Shown here in pieces: positions 31,979 to 38,603 of a DNA stretch of 49,199 bases. The DNA comes from an uncultured Acidimicrobiia bacterium. Lineage in GTDB: Bacteria > Actinomycetota > Acidimicrobiia > Acidimicrobiales > CAIXPF01. The notes beneath the pieces were generated by a model that saw only the letters and a list, made by a program, of their open reading frames with translations, searched no databases and was not told the origin of the DNA. Each line of letters starts with the position of its first letter. Within the stretch, counting starts at the first letter, position 1. Position numbers and translations under genes: made by a program. The stretch lies in NCBI GenBank assembly GCA_903921205.1, contig CAIXPF010000141.1:1-49199 (forward strand). The letters are read 5' to 3'.

Positions 31979-32046
31979 CGATTCGACGTCGCTTCGCCGA
32001 ATGTCGACCCCGGAACCGTCGCGGCGAATCGACGTCGATTCGCCGC
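31979..32046. repeat. GATTCG cluster with a perfect 26-bp palindrome
   Basis: GCGATTCGACGTCGC at the left is followed by a perfect palindrome at 32021-32046 with half-site GCGGCGAATCGAC. The same GAATCGAC core forms the repeats beside element copies 1 and 2. Confidence 0.7.
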
Positions 32047-32048
32047 AA

Positions 32049-32084
32049 CACCGCCCTCGATCCCGGACCGGACGGCCGGCGGTG
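32049..32084. repeat. Inverted repeat beside paired-arm element copy 3
   Basis: CACCGCC (32049-32055) and GGCGGTG (32078-32084) form a 7-bp stem with a 22-nt loop, 3 bp from the element. Confidence 0.4.
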
Positions 32085-32087
32085 CCG

Positions 32088-32207
32088 TGTTTGTAGCGAA
32101 ATGGTTCGACCCCCACGCCGACCCTACCGCAGGCAACCCGCTGACCAGCACTTTCGCGTCGCACCCGGCCAGGGCACACGGCCGACCGAACCATTTGGCT
32201 ACAAACC
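32088..32207 (+). repeat. Paired-arm dispersed element, copy 3
   Basis: 120 bp. The left arm ends TTTGTAGCGAAATGGTTCG (to 32108); the right arm (32187-32207) is its complement with one G/C change at the position that also varies in copy 1. The interior has GGCAACCCGCTGACCAG then CACTTTCGCG, matching copy 1 in order and orientation. It lies between convergent genes, so it is not simply a promoter part. Confidence 0.75.
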
Positions 32208-32224
32208 GCCCGGCACCGGCCCCT

Positions 32225-32265
32225 GACGGGACGCCGACGGGACGCCGACGGGACGCCGACGGGAC
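32225..32265. repeat. 11-bp tandem repeats (GACGGGACGCC)
   Basis: Three full units (32225-32257) and an 8-bp partial unit follow the paired-arm element. Confidence 0.8.
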
Positions 32266-32306
32266 CGGATCGGCCCGCACGACGCCCACGTCGCCACTCA
32301 GACCAC

Positions 32307-32744
32307 TCAGGCCGTACGGGTGGGTACGGCGACCACGGCGTGGCCGGGGCAGGTCGGCTCGCCCTTCTGGTTGACCACATCGATGTCGAGGGTGATGCGA
32401 TGCTCGCCGTCGACGACCTCGGTCGCGGTGACCGTGCCGACCACGGTGAGCACGTCGTTCTTCTGGTTGATGGCCCGGAACTGGCAGCCGATCTCACGCA
32501 CCTCGGCCTCGTCGCCGATCCATGCCTGCAGCGCGTTGACGATGTAGGCGTAGCGCAGGTTGCCCATCCCGAACGCGCCCTGCTCATTGAGGGCCTTGCG
32601 ACCGGCCTCGTCGTCCATGTGGATGTAGATGAACTCGTCGTTGACCGCGGCGTAGCGGTTCCAGTTCATGAAGTCGGTCTTGCGGGACCATTCGGGCAGC
32701 TTGTCGCCGACGTTGACGTCCTCGAAGTACACGTTGTTGGCCAT
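32307..32744 (-). CDS. MaoC-like (hot-dog) dehydratase subunit
   Basis: This 145-residue single hot-dog protein carries the hydratase-2-type motif as YAAVNDEFIYIHMDDEA, with candidate catalytic Asp36 and His42. It follows by 26 bp a gene for a FAS1-like MaoC N-terminal-type domain, so the two probably form a heterodimeric (R)-specific enoyl-CoA or enoyl-thioester hydratase, as in mycobacterial HadAB and steroid side-chain hydratases. The ATG at 32744 is preferred to a longer in-frame start because CAGGAGAAC lies upstream and the fold begins there. Confidence 0.83.
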   Translation of the reverse strand: MANNVYFEDVNVGDKLPEWSRKTDFMNWNRYAAVNDEFIYIHMDDEAGRKALNEQGAFGMGNLRYAYIVNALQAWIGDEAEVREIGCQFRAINQKNDVLTVVGTVTATEVVDGEHRITLDIDVVNQKGEPTCPGHAVVAVPTRTA

Positions 32745-32770
32745 GTCGTTCTCCTGTCGCCTCGTGTCGC

Positions 32771-33280
32771 TCAGTACCGGATGGCGGTCGACACCCGCCG
32801 CTTGACCAGATCGCCGTCCTGGTTGCGCCATTCGAGCTCGCTGTAGGTGAACAGCGTGTGGCCCAACCGGGTCTCGCGCTCCTCCCAGTCGCGCAGGCGG
32901 TTGCGGGCGGTGATGACGTCACCGGGGCGCATGGGCACCCCGTAGGTCTCCACCTGACCGCCGTTCATGCCCCGGAGCTTGCGGGTCTTCGTCTCGCCCG
33001 AGCCGGCGGGCTTGGCGGCCGGCTTCGGCTTCTCGGTCACGATCGGCCAGGCGAAGGGGTTGAAGTCGGGCGGGGCGATGATCCCGCCCCAGCGGGTGCC
33101 GTCGGCATAGGCGGCATCCCAGAAGATCGGGGGCGGCGTCTCCGGCCAGTACACGGCGATGGCCCACTTGCGGATGTCGGCCTCGCTCACCGGCGGCGAC
33201 ACCCGCTCGACCCCCCACACCCCCTTGCGTTCGATCATGTCCGCGGTGACCAGCGTCTCCGGCCCGGCCTGCTCGCTCAT
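32771..33280 (-). CDS. FAS1-like (MaoC N-terminal) dehydratase subunit
   Basis: This 169-residue protein has the hot-dog pattern of MaoC_dehydrat_N domains: an N-terminal VSEADIRKWAIAVYWPETPPPIFWD segment, GGIIAPPDFNPFAWP, NGGQVETYGVPMRPGDVITARNRLRDWEERETR and a final HTLFTYSELEWRNQDGDLVKR strand. Such subunits shape the acyl pocket while the partner MaoC subunit (next gene) supplies the catalytic Asp/His. GGGGGAG precedes the ATG. Confidence 0.83.
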   Translation of the reverse strand: MSEQAGPETLVTADMIERKGVWGVERVSPPVSEADIRKWAIAVYWPETPPPIFWDAAYADGTRWGGIIAPPDFNPFAWPIVTEKPKPAAKPAGSGETKTRKLRGMNGGQVETYGVPMRPGDVITARNRLRDWEERETRLGHTLFTYSELEWRNQDGDLVKRRVSTAIRY

Positions 33281-33329
33281 CGGCGCTCCCCCTACGTGCT
33301 CGGCGGCGCATCCTACGGCCCGCAGCCGC

Positions 33330-33335
33330 TACCGT
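33330..33335 (+). promoter_or_regulatory. -10 hexamer TACCGT, leaderless geometry
   Basis: TACCGT lies 7 nt before the ATG at 33343. Confidence 0.5.
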
Positions 33336-33342
33336 CCCGCCC

Positions 33343-33756
33343 ATGACCACCGTGACCGTCACCGATACCTTCGACCATCCCGCCGACCAGGTCTGGCCCC
33401 TGCTGTCGGACTTCGGCGGCATCCACAAGTACATGCGCGGCATGCCCGAGACCCAGGTCGAGGGCAGCGGCCTCGGCCAGGACCGCGTCATCGCCCTGCC
33501 CCAGGGCCAGGTCGTCGAGCGCCTCACCTGGCTCGACAACGCCAACTACGCCTTCAGCTACACCCTCATCGAGGCCCCGCTGCCGTTCCGTCGCTACGTG
33601 GCCACGGTGCAGCTGACCCCCAAGGGCGACACCTGCGACATCGTGTGGGAGGGCAACTTCGACGTCGAGGGCGTCTCGGTGGAAGAGGGCGAGGCCATGG
33701 CCCGCGGCATCTACAGCGGCGGTATCAAGGGCTACAAGAAGGCCCTCGCCGGCTGA
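33343..33756 (+). CDS. SRPBCC-family protein
   Basis: This 137-residue START/Bet v1-like protein begins TVTVTDTFDHPADQVWPLLSDFGGIHKYM, continues GQDRVIALPQGQVVERLTWLD and YTLIEAPLPFRRYVATVQL, and ends in the long helix AMARGIYSGGIKGYKKAL. It would bind or cyclise a hydrophobic ligand. The start is supported by TACCGT 7 nt upstream. A small hairpin follows, then the AMACR-like racemase gene after 110 bp on the same strand. Confidence 0.82.
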   Translation: MTTVTVTDTFDHPADQVWPLLSDFGGIHKYMRGMPETQVEGSGLGQDRVIALPQGQVVERLTWLDNANYAFSYTLIEAPLPFRRYVATVQLTPKGDTCDIVWEGNFDVEGVSVEEGEAMARGIYSGGIKGYKKALAG

Positions 33757-33774
33757 CCGCGTCCGGCACGGTTC

Positions 33775-33790
33775 CCCGCCCTCCGGCGGG
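33775..33790 (+). terminator. Small hairpin after SRPBCC
   Basis: CCCGCC-CTCC-GGCGGG, 6-bp stem, 18 bp after the stop codon; no T-tract. Confidence 0.3.
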
Positions 33791-33866
33791 CGGCGCACCC
33801 CGCGCTGTGGGAGGCTGACACCTGCTGTCGAGGGGCCGCCGCCGGGCGCGCCGAAGGGGAGGAACC

Positions 33867-35081
33867 GTGCCGGGTCCGCTGGAAGGAATCACGATCATCG
33901 AGTGCAACCGGGTGCCGCCCGGGTCGCTGGCCACCGTGCTGCTCGCCGACATGGGCGCCGAGGTGATCCGGGTGGTCGAACCGACCTCGGGCGGTCCCGA
34001 CATGCTCGACCAGGGCGATGCCAAGGCCGCCGAGAAGCGCCGCCGCCGGGCCGGCTACTGGGTCGATCGCAACAAGCGCAGCCTCAGCCTCGACCTCAAG
34101 AACCCCGACGCCCAGGAGATCCTGCGCAAGCTCGCCGCGGACGCCGACGTCTTCGTCGAGGGCTTCCGGCCCGGCGTCATGAAGCGCCTCGGCAACGACT
34201 TCGAGACGCTGTCGGCGCTCAACCCCCGCCTGGTGTACTGCTCGCTGTCGGGCTTCGGCCAGGACGGCCCCTACCGCGACTACCCGGCCCACGACATCAA
34301 CTACCTGTCCCTCGCCGGCGTGCTCAAGCAGCTCGGCAAGCCGGGTCAGGAGCCCACCATCCCGCTCAACATCGTCGCCGACTATGCCGGGGCGTCGATG
34401 CACGCGGCGCTGGGCATCATGTTCGCCCTGTTCGGCCGGGAGCGCACCGGCCGGGGCCAGCTCGTCGACATCGCCTACCTCGACGCCACCATCTCGCTGC
34501 TGTCCGCCGTGCCGTCGTTCATGGCGTGGTTCGCCGGCGCGCCCGAGCCCGATCCCACCGTCGGCACCTTCGACGGCACCCGGCCGTACTACACGACCTA
34601 CGTGTGCGGCGACGGCAAGCAGCTGTCGATCGGCTCCACCGAACCGCACCTGTGGCACAACTTCTGCCGGGCGGTGAACCGACCCGACCTCGAGGCGGCC
34701 GAGCTGAAGCCCGGCGAGGCCCTGCGCGGCCCCCGTCCCGAGCAGACCGCGGCCAAGGCCGAGGTCGCCAAGCTGTTGCTGACCCGCTCGCGCGACGAAT
34801 GGTTCGAGCTGCTCGTCGCCGCGGACGTGTGCGTCGGCAAGGTGTACGACCCGCATGAGGTGTTCCAGGACCCGCAGGTCCGTCACCGCAACATGGCCCT
34901 CGAGATCGACGTCGACGGGGCGGTCGCGCTCAACCCCGGCGTGGCGGTGAAGCTGTCGGACACGCCCGGCTCGGTGCGCTTCCCCACGCCGCTGCCCGGC
35001 GCCCACACCGACGAGATCCTCACCTCCCTCGGGTACTCGACCGACGACATCGCCGCCCTGCGCGCCGCCCGCGCCGTCTGA
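33867..35081 (+). CDS. Alpha-methylacyl-CoA racemase-like family III CoA-transferase
   Basis: This 404-residue enzyme of the CaiB/BaiF fold keeps the residues that define alpha-methylacyl-CoA racemases: His142 in AHDINYLSLAG and Asp172 in VADYAGASMHA, spaced 30 apart like the AMACR pair (His126/Asp156 in the mycobacterial enzyme). Racemisation of 2-methylacyl-CoA esters is needed for beta-oxidation of methyl-branched side chains. It is the only one of the five CaiB/BaiF genes with the full AMACR signature. The GTG at 33867 has GGGGAGG upstream. The ketopantoate-reductase-like gene starts 38 bp downstream. Confidence 0.87.
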   Translation: MPGPLEGITIIECNRVPPGSLATVLLADMGAEVIRVVEPTSGGPDMLDQGDAKAAEKRRRRAGYWVDRNKRSLSLDLKNPDAQEILRKLAADADVFVEGFRPGVMKRLGNDFETLSALNPRLVYCSLSGFGQDGPYRDYPAHDINYLSLAGVLKQLGKPGQEPTIPLNIVADYAGASMHAALGIMFALFGRERTGRGQLVDIAYLDATISLLSAVPSFMAWFAGAPEPDPTVGTFDGTRPYYTTYVCGDGKQLSIGSTEPHLWHNFCRAVNRPDLEAAELKPGEALRGPRPEQTAAKAEVAKLLLTRSRDEWFELLVAADVCVGKVYDPHEVFQDPQVRHRNMALEIDVDGAVALNPGVAVKLSDTPGSVRFPTPLPGAHTDEILTSLGYSTDDIAALRAARAV

Positions 35082-35119
35082 GACCCGGCCCACCCCACCA
35101 ACAGGAGAACCAACGAACC

Positions 35120-36178
35120 ATGGGTAAGCGCATTGCCATCGTCGGCGTCGGAGCCCTCGGCGGCTACGTCGGCGGCCACCTGGCCCGGGCCGGCCACGAC
35201 GTCGTCCTCATCGACTTCTGGCCCGCCAACATCGAGGCCATCCGGGCCAACGGCCTGCAGCTCGACGGCCTCAGCGACGAGGAGCGGTTCACCGTCACCG
35301 GTGTGACCGCCCTGCACGTGTCCGACGTGCAGTCCCTCGCCGGCCAACGGCCCGTCGACATCGCGCTCGTGGCGGTGAAGTCCTACGACACCGAATGGGC
35401 GACGATGCTCATCAAGCAGTACCTCGCCCCCGGCGGGTACGTGGTGTCGCTGCAGAACTGCCTCAACGAGGAGCGCATCGCGAACATCGTGGGCTGGGGC
35501 CGCACGGTGGGGGCCATCGCCTCGATGATCTCGGTGGACATGCCCGAGGCCGGCCGCATCATGCGGACCATCCCCAAGATGGGTGACCGACACACGGTGT
35601 TCCGCGCCGGCGAGGTGCACGGGCGCATCAGCACCCGCATCGAGGAGCTGGTCGAGCTGTTCTCGCTGGTCGACTCGGCCAAGGCCACCACCAACCTGTG
35701 GGGCGAGCGCTGGTCGAAGCTGGTGCTCAACGGCATGGCCAACGGCGTCTCCGCGGCCACCGGGCTGTCCATCGCGGCCACCAACCACAACGACGCGGTG
35801 CGCCGTTTCTCGATCCAGCTCGGCGGCGAGGCGGTCCGCATCGGCCAGGCGCTGGGCTACGAGCTGGAGAAGATCGGCAAGTTCGAGCCCGAGACCCTGG
35901 CGCTCGCCGCCGAGGGCGACGCCGCCGCGCTCGAGCTGGTCGAGACCCAGCTCACCAAGGACGCCAAGCCCAACCCCCGTGACGACATCCGCCGGCCGTC
36001 GATGGCCCAGGACGTGCTCAAGGGCCGCCGCACCGAGATCGAGTTCATCAACGGCTACATCGCCGCCAAGGGCGCCGAGATCGGCATCGACGCCCCCGCC
36101 AACGTGCGCATCACCGAGCTGGTGAAGGGCGTCGAACGCGGCGAGCTGACCCCCAGCCCGGCGCTGCTCGGTGGCTGA
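35120..36178 (+). CDS. Ketopantoate-reductase-like (2-dehydropantoate 2-reductase family) protein
   Basis: This 352-residue protein has an N-terminal Rossmann motif GVGALGGYVGG (residues 9-19), the ALVAVKSYDT strand, QNCLNEERI, and the catalytic-lysine region GERWSKLVLNGMANGVSA, as in ApbA/PanE proteins. At 352 residues it is longer than PanE (about 300). It is next to a racemase rather than pantothenate genes, so it probably reduces another 2-oxo acid or oxidises a branched hydroxy acid. ACAGGAG lies upstream of the ATG. Its last 8 bp overlap the next gene. Confidence 0.82.
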   Translation: MGKRIAIVGVGALGGYVGGHLARAGHDVVLIDFWPANIEAIRANGLQLDGLSDEERFTVTGVTALHVSDVQSLAGQRPVDIALVAVKSYDTEWATMLIKQYLAPGGYVVSLQNCLNEERIANIVGWGRTVGAIASMISVDMPEAGRIMRTIPKMGDRHTVFRAGEVHGRISTRIEELVELFSLVDSAKATTNLWGERWSKLVLNGMANGVSAATGLSIAATNHNDAVRRFSIQLGGEAVRIGQALGYELEKIGKFEPETLALAAEGDAAALELVETQLTKDAKPNPRDDIRRPSMAQDVLKGRRTEIEFINGYIAAKGAEIGIDAPANVRITELVKGVERGELTPSPALLGG

Positions 36179-36599
36179 GGGCCCGGCGTCCCGCCGCAGG
36201 CGCGAAGGGCCGGCAGCGACGAGCGGGACGGCACCGGCGAGCACCTCGAGCCCGGCCGGCGGGCCCGCCGCGCCGTGGGCGCGGCGAGCCTGGTGGTGCC
36301 TGCTGGCCACGGTGCCGGCATTCGTGGTGGGTGTCGTCGTGGGCGAGGGCCTGCAGGCGGCGTTCGGCTACGCCGATGCCGGGCCCGAGGCGACACCCTG
36401 GTGGGTGAAGCTGGTGGCGGGCGGGCTCGGGTCGCTGCTGATGATCGCTCCGTCGGCGGCCGGCGTGGCCTGCGCCAAACGGGGCCGCCTGCTCGGCGAG
36501 GGCAAACGGGCCCGTTCGGCGCTGATCGGCAACGGCGCCGTGCTGACCCTGCTCACCCTGCAGCTGCTCGTGCAGGCCGCCACGTCGTTCCTGGCCTGA
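36171..36599 (+). CDS. Small three-helix membrane protein
   Basis: This 142-residue protein of unknown function has a basic, Pro/Ser/Ala-rich head of about 40 residues followed by three hydrophobic helices: WWCLLATVPAFVVGVVVGEG, LVAGGLGSLLMIAPSAAGVA, and GAVLTLLTLQLLVQAAT. A short charged loop KRGRLLGEGKRAR lies between the second and third. The positive-inside rule puts the N-terminus and that loop in the cytoplasm. The GTG at 36171 overlaps the preceding gene by 8 bp, so the two are translationally coupled. No family was recognised. Confidence 0.65.
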   Translation: MAEGPASRRRREGPAATSGTAPASTSSPAGGPAAPWARRAWWCLLATVPAFVVGVVVGEGLQAAFGYADAGPEATPWWVKLVAGGLGSLLMIAPSAAGVACAKRGRLLGEGKRARSALIGNGAVLTLLTLQLLVQAATSFLA

Positions 36600-36603
36600 C
36601 GAG

Positions 36604-36622
36604 CGCCCGACCGAACCGGGCG
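36604..36622. terminator. Hairpin between convergent genes
   Basis: CGCCCG and CGGGCG pair around a 7-nt loop just after the membrane protein stop. Confidence 0.4.
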
Positions 36623-36676
36623 GGGCCGGGGGCCGGACGAACGGACTCGGCACGCGGCCGGCGGTCTCGCCGGTGT

Positions 36677-37654
36677 TCAGGCGAACGCCGGGAGCACCTC
36701 GTCGGCCAGGATGGCCTCGGTCTCCGGCGAGGTGGACACGATGATGAAGTACTTCACGCCGTCGGCGCCCACCCGGTCGTGCAGCTCCTCGATGGCCTGC
36801 TCGGGGGTGCCGATCAGCGCGACCGGCGACCGCTGGGCGCTGGGGAGATCGGCGAAGCCCAGCCGTTGGGCCAGCCGGCTGAACACCGGGTGGTCGGCGT
36901 CGCCGGAGAGGTTGGCCAGCATGAACCCGCTCAGCTCGATGCCGGCCGGATCACGATCGGCCTCCTCGGCGAGCTGGTGCAGCAGGGCGATCCGCTGGCG
37001 CAGGCGGGCCCGGTCGAAGCGGACCGTGGCCTCGGCGTCCTTGATGAAGTCCTTGCCGTGCGCGGTCGGCGGGATCAGGTTGACGATGTCGGCCTGACGG
37101 GCGGCGATGGACAGCAGGTGCTTGCTCGACCCGCCGATCATGATCGGCGGATGCGGCTGGCGCACCGGCCGCGGCCGGCTCGATGCCCGGGCGATGGAGA
37201 AGTACTCGCCGCGATAGGTGGCGTCGTCGGCGGTCCACATGGTGCGGACCAGCTCGATGGTCTCCTCGAGGCGGTCGAGCCGCTCCGCGGCGTCGGGGAA
37301 GGGATAGCCGTGGGCCTCGTACTCGGCCACGTTCCAGCCCGAGCCGATGCCGAGCACGAACCGGCCGTTGCTGATCTGGTCGATGGTCGCGGTCATCTTG
37401 GCCAGCATCGCCGGGGTCCGGTAGGACGCGGCGATGACCGAGGGCACCAGCTCGACCCGCTCGGTCACCGCGGCGATGGCGGTCAGGGTCGACAGGCACT
37501 CGAGCTGCGCCACGTCGACGCCGCCGTCCTGGGACACGAAGTGGTCGTTGAGCGACACCGAGTGGAACCCCCTGGCCTCGGCGCGCAGGGCCGCGGCCTT
37601 GGCCTCGGCGAAATCACGGGTGGGCAGGAACAGTCCGAACTTCACGGAGGGCAT
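36677..37654 (-). CDS. LLM-class F420-type oxidoreductase
   Basis: This 325-residue luciferase-like TIM-barrel protein begins VKFGLFLPTRDFAEAK. It has the family segments GRFVLGIGSGWNVAEYEAHGYPF, PRPVRQPHPPIMIGGSSKHLL and GTPEQAIEELHD. These features match F420-dependent actinobacterial monooxygenases and reductases rather than FMN-type luciferases. The substrate is unknown. A GAGGTG-like ribosome-binding site precedes the ATG. It is divergent from the tautomerase-like gene. Confidence 0.83.
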   Translation of the reverse strand: MPSVKFGLFLPTRDFAEAKAAALRAEARGFHSVSLNDHFVSQDGGVDVAQLECLSTLTAIAAVTERVELVPSVIAASYRTPAMLAKMTATIDQISNGRFVLGIGSGWNVAEYEAHGYPFPDAAERLDRLEETIELVRTMWTADDATYRGEYFSIARASSRPRPVRQPHPPIMIGGSSKHLLSIAARQADIVNLIPPTAHGKDFIKDAEATVRFDRARLRQRIALLHQLAEEADRDPAGIELSGFMLANLSGDADHPVFSRLAQRLGFADLPSAQRSPVALIGTPEQAIEELHDRVGADGVKYFIIVSTSPETEAILADEVLPAFA

Positions 37655-37758
37655 GGCACCTCGAATCGACGCATCCGACAGGGACGCCGGACGCTAACCC
37701 ACCGCAGGGATCACCGGCCTGCCCCGGGCCCGGCCCGGTGGCCGTCCGCCCCGGCTGC

Positions 37759-37764
37759 TAGAAC
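37759..37764 (+). promoter_or_regulatory. -10-like TAGAAC, leaderless geometry
   Basis: TAGAAC lies 7 nt before the ATG at 37772; it departs from TANNNT at the last base. Confidence 0.35.
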
Positions 37765-37771
37765 ATCGGCC

Positions 37772-38092
37772 ATGGCCACCTTCAAGTGCCTGGTCAACGG
37801 CACCATCGACGACGCCACCCGCCACAGGGTGCGCGAGGCCCTGGCCGGGTTGACCGAAGCGCGTTTCGGCACGCCCGCCGCGTCCGTGGCGGTGTCCTTC
37901 ACCGAGATCCCGCCGGGCAACTGGTACACGGCCGGCGAACCCTCGGCGGCCTCCATGGTCCTCGGCACCGTACCGCCTGGTACGTCCCAGGAGGTGCGGG
38001 AAGAGGTCATGGCCGCGATCTGCGCTGCGTTCAGCACGATCACCGGCGCCGACCATGATCGGGTCATGATCGTCGCCGCCGACGAGCACTGA
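37772..38092 (+). CDS. Tautomerase-superfamily protein lacking Pro-1
   Basis: This 106-residue protein shows the paired beta-alpha-beta pattern of the tautomerase superfamily: FKCLVNGTIDDATRHRVREALAGLT, VSFTEIPPGNWYTAGEPS and VPPGTSQEVREEVMAAI. The residue after the initiator Met is Ala, not the catalytic Pro-1 of 4-oxalocrotonate tautomerase and related dehalogenases, so it may be non-catalytic or use another mechanism. The cis-CaaD-like gene 107 bp downstream has Pro-1, which raises the possibility of a mixed oligomer. Confidence 0.7.
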   Translation: MATFKCLVNGTIDDATRHRVREALAGLTEARFGTPAASVAVSFTEIPPGNWYTAGEPSAASMVLGTVPPGTSQEVREEVMAAICAAFSTITGADHDRVMIVAADEH

Positions 38093-38199
38093 GTCGTTCC
38101 GCGCGGATCCCGCACCGCCCGGCCCGCCCGGCACCCTCACCGCCCGCCTGTACCGCCCGCCTGTACCGACCGCTGTCCCACCCTCCTGGAGTCACCGCC

Positions 38200-38580
38200 A
38201 TGCCGCTGTACCGCTGCACCTGCCCCCCGGACACCTTCGACGACACACAGCGGCAGGGCATCGCCCGGGCCATCACCGCCATCCACTGCGAGCTCACCGG
38301 CGCCCCGCCGACCTTCGTGCACGTCCAGTTCTTCGAGGAACCGGCCCGACCGGGCCGTACCCCGGTCGTGCTGCACGGCGGCATCCGCGCCGGACGCGAC
38401 GGCGACCTGGTCGGCACGCTCATCGAACGGTGCTGCAGCGCCGTGACCGAGCTGGCCGGCGTGCCGCGGGCGGACATCTCCATGCGTACCTCGGAGACCA
38501 ATGCCTCGTGGGTGTTCGAGGGTGGCCGGGTGTTCCCCGAGCCGGGCGGCGAGGAAGCCTGGCTCGCCGCCGGGCACTGA
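38200..38580 (+). CDS. cis-CaaD-like tautomerase
   Basis: This 126-residue protein resembles cis-3-chloroacrylic acid dehalogenase and its tautomerase relatives. Counting from Pro-1 after Met removal, His28 is conserved and an R-x-x-R pair (Arg62/Arg65) matches Arg70/Arg73. A Glu in FEGGRVFPEPG matches Glu114. The position of Tyr103 appears to be Arg, so dehalogenation is doubtful, and a tautomerase or hydratase role on a small unsaturated acid is more likely. CTGGAG precedes the ATG. It converges on an MFS gene 23 bp away. Confidence 0.78.
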   Translation: MPLYRCTCPPDTFDDTQRQGIARAITAIHCELTGAPPTFVHVQFFEEPARPGRTPVVLHGGIRAGRDGDLVGTLIERCCSAVTELAGVPRADISMRTSETNASWVFEGGRVFPEPGGEEAWLAAGH

Positions 38581-38603
38581 CCCCGACGACCCCGACCAAC
38601 CGG

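Larger units (their letters stand above)
31893..32306. other. 414-bp convergent intergenic region with repeats
   Basis: No credible gene is seen. It contains GATTCG motifs and a 26-bp palindrome (31979-32046), a stem-loop (32049-32084), copy 3 of the paired-arm element (32088-32207) and 11-bp tandem repeats (32225-32265). Confidence 0.7.

Noticed and set aside
32311-32330. GCCGTAC-N6-GTACGGC inverted repeat as an operator
   Set aside because: It lies in the last codons of the MaoC-like gene, where codon bias can create it, and no promoter is near.
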